A DNA stretch of 64,000 nucleotides from Limnanthes douglasii subsp. nivea (lineage: Eukaryota > Streptophyta > Magnoliopsida > Brassicales > Limnanthaceae). The stretch is from assembly GCA_036936605.1 (NCBI GenBank), contig JAUPFV010000005.1:79434885-79498884 (forward strand). Direction: 5' to 3'. Below, piece after piece: positions 24,380-34,937 of the stretch; position 1 is the first letter of the stretch, and the number at the start of each line of letters is the position of its first letter. The notes under the pieces are model-generated. The model ran no database searches, had not been told where the DNA came from, and saw only the letters and a list, made by a program, of their open reading frames with translations. A program made the position numbers and the translations under genes.

Positions 24380-24890
24380 TAGTAATTTTTTAATTTTTGG
24401 GAAAAAATATATTATTAAAAGAACTAAATAACATATGAATTGTATGTGGTTATTTGTGATAATTATGAAAAACATATATTTTAATAGTTAGTGTTTTATT
24501 CAATCAATCTTAATGTTCATTAGCAATTTTTCTAACATTTATATTAGTTAAATTTCCAATAATTATCAAAACTAGATGACAAATCTTATTTGAGACCAAC
24601 ATAACATATATCCAACTAGCCTTAACCTATTTTAGGTTGAGAACATATATATTATTTTATATTTTCAAAATTTGTATTATTCAAAACCTTATTCAGTCAT
24701 AAGTGGTGGTGGTTTTGTATTATATGGTAATCTGATCATTATGGTTGATCATAGTAGGAAATGAGTCATAATTTTAAAAGCATGGAATAGTAATATCGAA
24801 TGGGTAATTAAGAATAAATTACTAAATCTCTAGATAGTGAGCAATTCAAGTGATTGAATAGTTATTCAAGCGAGAATAAATACTTAAGGG
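24380..24890 (+). repeat. Right copy of a ~500-bp direct duplication
   Basis: Partner of 23470-23960. The similarity ends at about 24890, next to where the 5' LTR of element B seems to begin. This suggests that B inserted at or near the end of the right copy. Confidence 0.7.
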
Positions 24891-24895
24891 TTAAT

Positions 24896-25182
24896 TGCGA
24901 ATAAATAATACTCGGCGAGACTATTATTATATCTATTGTTCTTCAGGGGCAAATTTGTAAACAATATATGTAATCAGGGACTAAAAGTGATAATAAAATC
25001 AGCCCACTAAGGATATTGATGGGTCCACATTGCTTTACTATAAAAGGTGACCCACTTTCTTGGTAGGTGGGACATTGAATATTATTCTATTCCTTTTGCA
25101 CACTATCTCTCTTCACTTTCTCTCTCTAGTCACATCAAGCACAAGATCCGAAATATTCCATCAAACATTTATTGACACATCA
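24896..25182 (+). repeat. 5' LTR of element B
   Basis: Ends in CA (25182) immediately before the primer-binding site. It carries a TATA box (CTATAAAAG, 25038-25046) and a CT-rich leader. The left end is set at the TG following the flanking duplication. Without a second LTR to align, that end is only a guess. Confidence 0.6.
25038..25046 (+). promoter_or_regulatory. TATA box in the 5' LTR of element B
   Basis: CTATAAAAG, about 145 bp before the LTR end and followed by a CT-rich stretch, is the likely core promoter for the genomic RNA. Confidence 0.65.
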
Positions 25183-25183
25183 T

Positions 25184-25201
25184 TGGCGCCGTCTGTGGGA
25201 A
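25184..25201 (+). other. Primer-binding site of element B
   Basis: TGGCGCCGTCTGTGGGAA, one base after the LTR end. The TGGCGCC start is complementary to a tRNA 3' end. It differs from the TGGCGACTCCACTGG type in A and E, so B uses another tRNA or isoacceptor. Confidence 0.8.
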
Positions 25202-25252
25202 CCCGTGATACCAAAAAGGAATCTTTTTTCTTTGAAAATCACACTGTGCAAG

Positions 25253-27802
25253 ATGGACGACGAGGTTGCTGGAGAGAGGGTCGGTAGAGAAGTAATCCGA
25301 GCCATTTCGGTGTCAGAAGGCGAAGATGCTCCAGGTCGGGGGCGCTTTGACCAGGGTTGGGACAAGCGGTCGACCCTAATAATGACCCGAAGACACCTTC
25401 TGGAAGAAATTGCCAGACTGAACGCCGAAAGAGAGCAGGCACTAGACGAGAAAAGGGTCCGGGAAGGAAAAGGCAAAGAACCACTCTTGGAGGACCAGGA
25501 GGAGGCCGACCCCACCATTGGGCCTCGTATCGAAGCCCGACCAGTCAGGTATTATTGAGAGCTTCACCCCGAGGAAGGGCAAAATACCAGGACTCAGTGG
25601 TACCCAGAGGACCATCGTGGCTTGTCAGCTGATTATACCTCGGATGACTCGTCGGGCAAGGAGTACCGGCGACGGGAAAGAGTCCAACGCACACATAAAA
25701 ATTGTTCCCGACGCCTCCGAGGACCCAGGACGGACTCCCCGAAATACAAGAAGGGTAGCACGGAGAAACGAACTCCGGTGTCATTCGATAAGGAAGAAGT
25801 TCCCACGGCCAGTCGTGAAGAACGAGCAGCGCTGCCTTAAATGCCATGGCAACCGTGGAACAGCCAGAACCTAGGTTACCGAACCAGCAACCAGTTTATC
25901 AGCCCAGGGGATGAGGGACTCTACGGAGTTCAGACAGAGGGACTTGGAGGAGGAGCGTGCGGGTTCGGAATCAATTGGAGGGCATCGCCATTGTCCGACG
26001 ACATATTAGCGGGGCAAATCCCGAAGCGATTTGATATTTCCAAGCTAGAAAAGTACGATGGGAATAAGGACCCGGATAATCACCTGGAAGCCTTCAAAAA
26101 CTTCATGCTGAGTTTCGACAATGATGATAAACTCCTATGCAGAACTTTTTCCATGACCTTCCGGGACCAGGCGTCCAAGTGGTACAACCGATTGCCACAG
26201 GGCTGCATAAAAAACTTTGGGATGTTCTGGACGATGTTTCGACAACATTTTATGGGAAGTAAGAGTTTTCGAGCCAACAGAGACACAATTATGAATTGCA
26301 GACAAAAATTGGGGGAAAGCCTCAGAGAGTATACCCGACGATTCATTGACGCGAAGACCGACCTAGACCACTGCGAAGAGAATGTGGCCCTAACCGCGTT
26401 TCGTTTGGGTTTGCTCCCAGGGCCTATGAAGCAAGGAGTAACGAAGAAACATGCATTCACGTTCTCCGCACTTCTGGCTCAAATAGAAAAGCAAATATTG
26501 ATCGAAGAGACCGAAGCATCCGAGCTGGCGGCGCAAATTCAGCAAAGTGCCCAAGCGTCGGTAGTAATAAGGCAGGGCACTCGATCAGACTACGCTCGGG
26601 TGATCCAACCGGTCAGCACGATACAACCAACCCAGCCATTAGCCACCAAACCTTCGGCCCTAACAAGCTAGAAACCAAAGCAGACGAGTCAGACGGCTTC
26701 ACGACCCATGTCGAACAAATGGATCCGACCTGCATACTTCGCAGACCTTACGGAGTGTGTATCATCGATCTACGAGAAAACTAAGAAAAGTGGAATGTAC
26801 CGAAGGCCTTTCCCGATACCAACGCCTCGGGAGCAGAGGAACAACCGCTATTGTCGCTATCACGAGGACGTTGGGCATGATACTAAAGACTGCATTGCCC
26901 TGAAGAAAGAAATACAGATGCTCATAGAGCATGGAAACCTCCTGGAGTATGTTAAGAAGGCACAGCAAAGTACAACTTTGAAGGAAGTCGTGATAATACC
27001 AAAACCCGAAACCACCATGACCATCTCAGAAGTAACCGACCCTTTCGATGTTTCCATTGAGTACCTCGACCCCGAAGCAAACCGCAACATCATTGGGATT
27101 ATCGAGGAAGAAGCGGAGGAGAACGTCGGTAATGTACGAAGCCTTTGTGAATTTTTTGAATCCCTAACTATTTTTGGGGGAGATTCTATGGCGGGAGTCA
27201 CACATTCATCCAGGAAAAGGCACATCGTTAACCTAACCACTCAGTTAGAGGCTCGAACTTACTCCCAGTCCAGAAGCGTCCCGTCTCCGATTTTGTACTT
27301 CGACGGCGACGACATGAGAGACATAGCCGCCCCCCATGAGGATGCCATTGTGATCGGGGCAGCCATTGCGGGGGAGGAGGTTCGACGCATCTTGGTGGAT
27401 ACCGGTAGTTCGGCCAACATAATCTTCGCATCCACGTTCGCCAAGTTTAGGAAACCACCGGTCATCGCACGGTCCGACCGTACCATAGTAGGGTTCACAG
27501 GGTCAGCAGCCGACGTTATAGGAGAATTTGAGGGCGTCGTCCAATTAGGCCGCGGCCCGTTTAAGAAAAATGTTACTGTTTTATTTGTGGTAGTAGACGC
27601 GCCAGCTTCCCACAATGCAATTTTCGACCGATCATGGATATCGCGAATGCACGCGGTATCTTCTACAATCCACCAGTGTTTGAAATACGTGGTCGGAAAC
27701 AACATGGGCGTGGTCCGAAGCAGCCAGAAAGCAGCACGGGAGTGTTACCAAGCATCATTGGCACCTAAAAAAGATCAAGAGATGATTCAAGCTCAAGAAT
27801 AA
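25253..27802 (+). pseudogene. gag-pro: gag and protease part of the element B polyprotein
   Basis: ATG at 25253 opens a frame that continues in phase through pol. It encodes an acidic/basic N-terminus, the retrotransposon gag domain (PDNHLEAFKNFM to AFRLGLLPGP, about 26060-26460), a CCHC-like knuckle (CRYHEDVGHDTKDC, about 26852-26893), the motif VRSLCEFFESLTIFG, and an aspartic protease with the active site DTGSSAN (27408-27428). In-frame stops lie at 25556-25558 (TGA), 25838-25840 (TAA), 26669-26671 (TAG) and 27800-27802 (TAA). The frame is otherwise unbroken, so decay is by point mutation. Gag forms the cytoplasmic capsid and the protease cuts the polyprotein. Confidence 0.88.
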
Positions 27803-27829
27803 CAATTAAAGGGGCTCGCCCCGGGATCA

Positions 27830-30800
27830 TTGCCCGTGGATGACCCCAGGGAATCCCCGAGCTATTTGACGACGGACGATAAATGTGAGCAACACCAATT
27901 CGCCTCAGGGAAAGTCCTGCAGATCGGGGTATGCCTGTCACCAGCTTTCAGGGAACAATTATTGTCTCTCCTACGGGAAAACCTAGATTTGTTCGCATGG
28001 TGCTCAAGGGATGTAACCGGGGTCCCGGAATCGTTTGTCATTCACAAGCTAACTATCAACAGAAACGTCAGACCGATCTCCCAAAAGCGTCGGGCTTTTT
28101 CCCCGGAAAAGGCAGACATTATCTTACGGGAAGTCGAGAGAATGATCAGCGTCGGCCACATAAAGGAAGCGAGTTACCCGTTGTGGACCTCGAATCTCGT
28201 TCTGGTCAAGAAGAAAAACGGGAAATGGAGAATGTGCGTGGATTTCACCGACCTCAACCGGGCATGTCCGAAGGACCGTTTCCCGATGCCGAGAATCGAC
28301 CAGTTGGTAGATTTGACTTCTCGTAACAGGTTACTGTCATTCATGGATGCATACGCCGGTTATAACCAGATCAAGTTACACGTTGCGGACCAGGAAAGCA
28401 CCACATTCATCACAGGCCGAGGACTATACTGTTACAAAGTAATGCCCTTCGGGCTAAAAAATGCCGGGGTAACCTACCAAAGGCTAGTTAACAAAACGTT
28501 TGAGGGTCAAATTGGGAGGAATATGGAGGTGTACATCGATGACATGTTAGTCAAGAGCGGCACAGATGAAGCCCACCTTACCGATCTGCGAGAAACTTTT
28601 GATAACCTGCGGGGAATAAACCTCAAGCTCAACCCAGAAAAATGCTCCTTGGGGTCCGATCGGGAAATTTTTTAGGTTTCTTCGTTAGTGAGAAAGGGAT
28701 TGAAGCCGATCCCGTCCAACTTCGAGCTCTGACCGACAGGACTCCGCCCAAGAACATCAAGGAAGTCCAGATCCTAACTGGGCGACTGGCTGCTTTAAAC
28801 CGATTTATTTCTCGTTCATCTGATAAGTGCGCTCCCTTTTTTCAGGTCTTGAGACAAGCCAAAAATTTTGTGTGGACGCCCGAATGTAACAAAGCATTCT
28901 TGGGAATTAAACGATATCTGTCGTCCCCGAACCTCTTGACAAAGCCCGTAACTGGCGAGACACTTTTCCTTTACGTTGCGGTTACTGACTTTGCGGTTAG
29001 TGCGGCTTTAATCAGTGAGTCGGGACCAGCCCCTACAGCGGTTTACTTTGTGAGCAAAAGCCTGTTGGACGCAGAAACTCGGTATTTAAGGTTGGAAAAA
29101 ATGGCTCTCACCTTGGTAACAACAGCGCGAAAAATGCGCCCGTACTTTCAAGCCCACCCTATCATAGTCCGAACCTCGTTCCCACTCAAGTACATCCTCC
29201 AGCGACCAGACATGTCCGGGAGAATGTCCAAATGGTCGGTCGAGTCGGGCGATTTCGACATCAACTTCGAACCTCGGACAGCCATTAAAGGCCAAATCCT
29301 GGCTGATTTTTTAGTCTAGTTCCATCCCGAACGACCAGATCAGGACGCGCCTTCCCAAGAGGCCGAACTAACTGAGTGGACCGTCCGAACCGACGGGGGG
29401 GCTAATGTCAGTGGCTATGGAGCAGAGATACAGATAATTACCCCATCGGGCATTAGTATGAACCAAGCCATTCGATTTGGTTTCCATACTTCGAACAATG
29501 AGGCTGAATACGAGGCTGCTCTGGCAGAGCTACGGCTAGCACAGGTATGTGGGGCAAAGCAGGTACGCCTCGTAAGTGATTCCCACCTTTTGATAACCCA
29601 AGCCTCGGGAATTGCGGAAGCTCGGAAAGAGCATCTGGTATAATACCTAGCAGCACTCAGAGTGCTAGCCGCCTCGTTCGACAAAGTCACATACGAACAT
29701 GTCCCGAGAAGCGAAAACATAGTTGCAGATTCTTTGGCAATAATTTCCTGCTCAAGCAACTATCCCTGGGTTACCGAGCAAGAAAGCCCATCTATTATCA
29801 AACGACACGAGTTAGATAACCGACCTGAAATCGCCTGTCAGATCTCTTCGGTAACGATCTCAGATTGGCGACGTGATATTATCGCCTTCTTAGCCAAAGG
29901 TAAGCTGCCTAGCAATAGCGCCTCGGCTCGGAAAGTACGCGATAAGGCCCGGTGTTACGTCCTTTTAGGTGAAGTACTGTACAAGAAATCCTTCAGCCGC
30001 CTCCTGCTCAGATTCCTAGGGGTCCACGAGTCACAAATAATTGTATCCGAACTGCATGATGGTGAGGGTGCGGCACATTGCGGTTACAAAGCTTTAATTA
30101 GAAGAATTTTTCTCGCAGGGTTCTATTGGCCGACGATAACAGCAGATGCACGACTAATAGTAAAAACCTGCGATACATGTCAACGATTCGCAAACGCAAT
30201 AAACGTTCCCGCGGTTCCTCTAGAATCCATATCCGAAGGTCTACCCTTTGACCGATGGGGAATCGACCTTATCGGACCACTACCAATGGCATCGGGCGGA
30301 AGGCAAACAATTGTTGTGGCAGTAGACTATTTTTCCAAGTGGGTCGAAGCTGAACCTTTATCCGCCACCAAGACCAAAAACATCATCAAATTTATCTGGT
30401 CTAACATATGTTGTCGGTTCGGGGTACCGCAGAGGTTAACTATAGATAACGGACCACAGTTCGACAGCGGGGAAATGAAAGCTTTCTGTACATCTCACAA
30501 GATCAGGCAATGTTTCTCTGCTCCTTTCTATCCTCAAGCAAACGGGCAGGTCGAAGTCACCAACCGGACCAGTTTGGACGGCCTCAGAAAGAACCTTGAG
30601 GGAAAAGCTGGAAAATGGCCAGACTACCTACAAGAAGTACTGTGGGCTTACCGAACCACCCCCCGAACGGCAACCCATGAAGCACCTTATGCTTTGGTAT
30701 ATCGTATGGACGCGGTTACCCCTGCAGAGTCCATTTTTCCATCTTTCAGAGTCGGTACCTATGAGGAGAACGCGAACGACGACAGCAGATGACTCGGTCT

Positions 30801-31101
30801 CGATCTTATAGAAGAGAAGCGCAATCGCGCCCAGTTGAACTCTTTGCACTATCAGACCCTGATGAGAAGTCGATACGCCTCTAAGGTACGCCGTCGGGAG
30901 TTTAAGGTCGGTGACAAGGTTTTGAGGCGTGTTTTTCTTCACACCAAAGACAAAAGCCTCGGCAAGCTCGCCCCGAATTGGGAAGGACCCTACAAAATTG
31001 TGGAAAAAATCAAGAACGGGACATACCGCCTGCAAAACAGGCTCGGGCATCCTTTGAGGCTGCCATGGAATATTGAACATCTGAAATTGTACTTAGAATA
31101 G
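27830..31101 (+). pseudogene. pol: pol (RT, RNase H, aRNase H, integrase) of element B
   Basis: Continues the gag frame. Domains: reverse transcriptase (MCVDFTDLNRACPKD near 28230; YIDD at 28532-28543), gypsy RNase H (FLYVAVTDF to YFQAHPI, about 28970-29170), a second archaeal-type RNase H (RTDGG, NNEAEYEAAL, SDSHLL; about 29385-29600), integrase zinc finger (HDGEGAAHCGY ... CDTCQRF, about 30055-30190), DDE core (DRWGIDLIGPLPM; TIDNGPQFD; QANGQVE) and a C-terminal GPYKIVEKI module. The dual RNase H marks the Tat group. Lesions: a frameshift in a G run near 28650, TAG at 29317-29319, TAA at 29641-29643 and TGA at 30790-30792. The pol end (LKLYLE, stop at 31099-31101) matches the other elements. 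Confidence 0.92.
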
Positions 31102-31156
31102 CGGTAAAATAGTTGTAATTTGTTTGACATGGTATGTAAAAACTTATTGGTCGGGG

Positions 31157-31204
31157 ATGCACTCTTTCCTACCTCGGTGGCGCGAGAAGGTTTTAACGAG
31201 GCAT
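31157..31204 (+). other. Conserved post-pol block, element B
   Basis: Pol-sense reading ATGCACTCTTTCCTACC ... GAAGGTTTTAACGAGGC, 56 bp after the pol stop. It is the counterpart of the blocks in A, C, D and E. Confidence 0.85.
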
Positions 31205-31323
31205 CATAAACAACCGACCACCTGATTGAGTTAATCAAAATTTTCTTTTGCCTTCCAAATTTTGAAGTGTTACGAACTTGATCAGCTGACGATCTGGTCA
31301 GCGTCTGTTCCTACTGATCCTAA

Positions 31324-31793
31324 TGGATCTACATTTTTTAATTTTCCCGACCGTACGGGAAATGTTTCAATGTTACATTGATCTACAGAGCCTTCATAGT
31401 TTTTTCAGTGTTTACAACTGATCTACATTTTTTAATTTTCCCGACCTTACGGGAAATGTTTCAATGTTACATTGATCTACAGAGCCTTCATAGGTTTTTC
31501 AGTGTTTACAACTAATCTATATTTTTTAATTTTCCCGACCCTACGGGAAATGTTTCAATGTTACATTGATCTACAAAGCCTTCATAGGTTTTTCAGTGTT
31601 TACAACTGATCTACATTTTTTAATTTTCCCGACCCTATGGGAAATGTTTCAATGTTACATGGATCTACAGAGCCTTCATAGGTTTTTCAGTGTTTACAAC
31701 TGATCTACATGTTTTATTTTTCCCGATCCCATCAGGAATTTCAAAAATGACATTGATCTACAAAGCCTACTTTGGTTTTTCACAGAACCACTT
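31324..31793 (+). repeat. 94-bp tandem repeat with internal hairpin, 5 units
   Basis: Units start at 31324, 31418, 31512, 31606 and 31700. The first four are nearly identical and the fifth is diverged. Each contains an inverted repeat TTTCCCG..6 nt..CGGGAAA able to form a hairpin. The array sits between the conserved block and the aORF end, in the region that would be 3' untranslated for both converging genes. Confidence 0.92.
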
Positions 31794-32022
31794 TGGTTTG
31801 CCTAAGTAAAAACATCTAAAAAATTATGGGCCTAAGTAAAAACATCCGAAAATTATGGCGAGAAACACAGATTGCATACCAACACAAAAATAAATATTGA
31901 AGTGTTCACAAGGAATACTGTTAGGGGACCCCGCGGCCCCCAAAGATCTTACAAACAAAAAACAAAAAACAACAACAAAAACAGCCAAGTCGAACACTTA
32001 AACAACACACACTGCGTCCCGA

Positions 32023-34594
32023 TCACTCGCCATCCTCCTCCCCGGACTCCGTGTCGTCCGACTCATCCTCATAAACGACTCCCACATGGCGGTCCTCCTC
32101 GGGTACATCCAGCCACATCGCTCCGAGGTGAAGGTCCGAGAAACAGTTATGGAACGATAGCACATACGCGGCCTTAGTGTCGGCCGCCTCTTTGTCCGTC
32201 CATTTCTTACACTTGTCTGCAAAGGCGGTTTTCGAAGCTTTCAGCCTTTGGACCTCCTGAGCTAAAGTGGCAGCACGATCTTCCCCGGCTTTCTTCGTCT
32301 CCTCTGCGACACGGATGGCTTCTGCAGCCCGCCCCTCCGCCAATTCCTGCGCCGCCTTGGCCTTTTGCACCTCCTCCATTAAGCTAGCAATCTTGGCCTC
32401 CGCACCCACTATCTTCTGGCTCAGCTCGACCGCCCTACGCTCTTTTATGGCCGCTGGTACAAGCAGATTATACAGAGATAAGGCCAGTCCGTCCGATCCT
32501 TGGAGCGGGAAAGTATGCGGAGACCCAAGCATCGTTAGCACCGGGTACTTCGTACCACTCGATGAGGCCGCAGCCGGGTTCGACGTTTTGGGGGGGCTGA
32601 CATCATCCGGAATCACCACTACGGGATCCACCGTCAATTTATCCTTAACCCCACCATACTGGTCAAACAGCTCTGGTACGGTGGCACTGTCCGCCCCGGC
32701 AACGGTCCCGCTCTCCTTGACACGCCTTGGCTTCTTCAACTTGGCCCCATCAGCATCATTCCCCTCTTCCCGAAGCCTGATTGGATGCGCCACCTTCAGC
32801 ATCATTCCCCTCTTCCCGAACCGTTCCCTCCTCAGCCGCTGCATTATCCTCCCCGGCCTCGAAATCCGACTTTGGGCGCTTGCTAGGCGCCTTGTTGCGT
32901 TTCGGGAGGTACAATTGGGACCCAGGTGCGTCTGTTTTAACGATAATATCCTCCAGGCTGGGGGGAACCCGCAGTTGCTCAATGGTCAGCACCTCCGACG
33001 AGCAGCGCCAGAGGTTACTCTTGATCAAATTGGTGTCTTTGAAGGTACGATGCATCGCCCGACCCCAATGCTTCCTGGAAAAATCCTTCAGCACCTGGAA
33101 AGTGACTTCAGCGGCTTTCGAGAAGTCCTTCTTCAACCCCTGCAGGAACTCCTTCGACACTGCACAAAGGATCGGTATATTTAAAAAAAGAAAAAGAAAA
33201 AAAGGGAGTACCGTCGTGAACCCAGGACCGAAGTAGCTGCCTCTGATTCTCCTTGCTATAAGGAAGACCGTTCTCCCAGCAGCCACTCAGGAATACGAAG
33301 TGATGCTTCCAGCCCTTGTCTTCCTCCAGAAAATCGTTAACTATGTTCCATTTGTTTCCCAGGGAAGTGTAGAAGAACGGGGACTTAGGGGCCATGGACA
33401 AACCCGACATGGCGATGTATTCGTCCATAGGCATAACCTGACCCGAAAGGCGTGAAGCCGTTATACGAGACATTAAGGTATACCAGGCATTAGGCGTTAG
33501 CTGCGACGGGAAAATCTGGAGGGTGCGGAAATATAGTGCGATCTCGAGATCTAAGGGGAAGCAAATACCCCAGTTGAACAACTCGGTAAACACCACTATT
33601 TCCCGGGATCGGACGTGAACAGGAGTCTCCCCGGGGACCGGGAACCGGACCGCGACGTTCTCAGGAATCCCCCAACGAATCAGCAGCTCCTTGTGCTCGG
33701 ACGCTGGAAAGTAGAGGTACTTTCCTTCGAAGAGAGAGACGACGTCCTTCGAAGGAAGCCAGCGGAAGTAGGTGGTGGTGATTGCAGCCTCTACCTCTTC
33801 GGGAAGAGGATCATCTAGAGGGTTAGCAGCGTTCCCAGCAGCGGTAATACTAACCTCCGCGGGAGGAATATCCACCTCAGACTCATCCACATTCGAGGTT
33901 GGGACCTGAGCGGAACTATGGGCAGCGGCAGCATCTGGCTCTTAAGGCCGAACCCGGGAACTCGTGGGGCCAGCGCTGCTCCCAGTGTGCGCCAGGTTAG
34001 CCTCACCGTGTTCCCGACGGGCCAGCTCGGGGTTTAATTCCTCAGGCGTCAACCGCCGCTGGTTAAGACCTAAAAAAGTAACTGCAGTATTAGAACTAGT
34101 TCGGTACCCTCGTATAGAAGGAGTGAGCTGAACCATTTCGATATAATTACCTCCAAAGGGAGAGGCTGGAGGGCTATTTTCTCCCATAGCCAAGAATTTT
34201 GTCTTGAGTAAGCGTCGGGGGGGGGGGGGGGTAATGGGGCCGAAGTGACGTACGAATTAATTGACGACGGGGTCGGATTCCCCGACCTGACTAACGGAGG
34301 ACGAGTGGAACTACTGCTAGATGAGATATTAACGGGTTCTGGAGATAGACCGAACCCAAGGGATGGATCGCCGGGTGGTTCGGGAGAAAAGAAGGACTCA
34401 GCAGGGATCGGGGTAGCTAGGACAGGATCGTGGTGCTGAGGAACCGGTGTGAATGGCTTGGAATTAGAACCCCAAATCAATCCGACACGTCGGTACCCTT
34501 CAGCTCGGTCACCAATACTCGCCCACTCCTTGAAACCAAACACAGGTTTCTTCTTTTTCTTGGTTGATGGTTGCTTCGGGTATCTGGGTTTCAT
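32023..34594 (-). pseudogene. aORF of element B, antisense intron-containing gene
   Basis: Exon 1 runs from ATG at 34594 to 33212, intron 33211-33160 (donor G|GTACTC, acceptor TTGTGCAG, 52 bp), exon 2 33159-32023. Splicing joins VHD to VSKEFLQG in frame. The protein has a Lys/Pro-rich N-terminus, a globular domain with FPLDLEIALYF and PNAWYTLMSRITASRLSG (like the Pfam Transposase_28 'putative gypsy type transposon' family), a post-intron part with NLWRC and YLPKRNKAPSK, an acidic linker, a long coiled coil (KIASLMEEVQKAKAAQELAE) and a C-terminal MWLDVPEE module with an acidic tail. Breaks: a frame change at the G/C run at 34211-34224, TAA at 33942-33944 and a 24-bp direct repeat (32751 and 32797) near a second frame change. 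Its role is unknown; it is not an enzyme I recognise. Confidence 0.8.
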
Positions 34595-34694
34595 AAAACA
34601 AGCATTCCCTCTCTAGAAAAGTTTGGACAGCACTTTCTCTCTCTAGAACACCTCTGAGAAACCGTGCTGGCAGGCATACGACGCATAAACGGTG

Positions 34695-34704
34695 GACACG
34701 TGTC
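34695..34704 (-). promoter_or_regulatory. G-box palindrome upstream of the B aORF
   Basis: GACACGTGTC, a perfect palindrome with a CACGTG core, about 100 bp upstream of the aORF ATG. The identical 10-mer occurs upstream of the D aORF (41602-41611). bZIP and bHLH factors bind this core in plants. Confidence 0.5.
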
Positions 34705-34926
34705 AACCATTGTCTGACGAAGGCTCACCTAGGCTGGCCTCTTCAAAATCGCTTTGGCGGAGGGCCGTTCCAGTCGGACCAGCGACGACGGACGGCCCAC
34801 CACACTAAGCCCAAAAAGAAAGCTGAGACGGCGCGAGACCCGATCCGCTTAAAATCACGACCCCCATCACGATGCAAGACGATTGGGAGGAGAATGTCCG
34901 AACGTGTGCGTCGAGTAAAGTTCGCT

Positions 34927-34937
34927 AGGGAGGAGAA
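34927..34937 (+). other. Polypurine tract of element B
   Basis: AGGGAGGAGAA directly before TGTTAG, the expected start of the 3' LTR. A near-copy (GGGAGGAGAATGT) lies about 45 bp upstream. The tract primes plus-strand DNA synthesis in this class of element. Confidence 0.6.

Larger units (their letters stand above)
24896..34937 (+). mobile_element. Element B: Tat-lineage Ty3/gypsy retrotransposon, 3' LTR not found
   Basis: Plus-strand order: 5' LTR (to 25182), primer-binding site, one gag-pol frame (25253-31101), conserved block, a 94-bp repeat array, antisense aORF (34594-32023) and a purine tract just before a potential LTR start at 34938 (TGTTAG). Beyond that point no sequence matching the 5' LTR was found, so the 3' LTR is missing or reduced to a few bases. 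The left boundary is inferred from the end of the flanking duplication and is uncertain. B is much more GC-rich than its flanks and than A and E, suggesting a different family within the Tat group. Confidence 0.88.

Noticed and set aside
25180..25847. Minus-strand frames over the gag start of element B
   Set aside because: Shadows of the gag frame, which has the primer-binding site, start context and homologues on the plus strand.
26080..27705. Minus-strand frames of 126-148 codons over gag and protease of B
   Set aside because: Antisense shadows of clearly conserved gag, zinc-knuckle and protease domains.
32267..33184. 305-codon plus-strand frame in element B
   Set aside because: It is the reverse-strand shadow of the aORF coiled-coil and linker exon; its composition mirrors the real frame and no domain is recognised.
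34211..34224. Run of about 13 G as a possible G-quadruplex
   Set aside because: A single homopolymer run in a Pro-rich part of the aORF; more likely a slippage site causing the frame change there.
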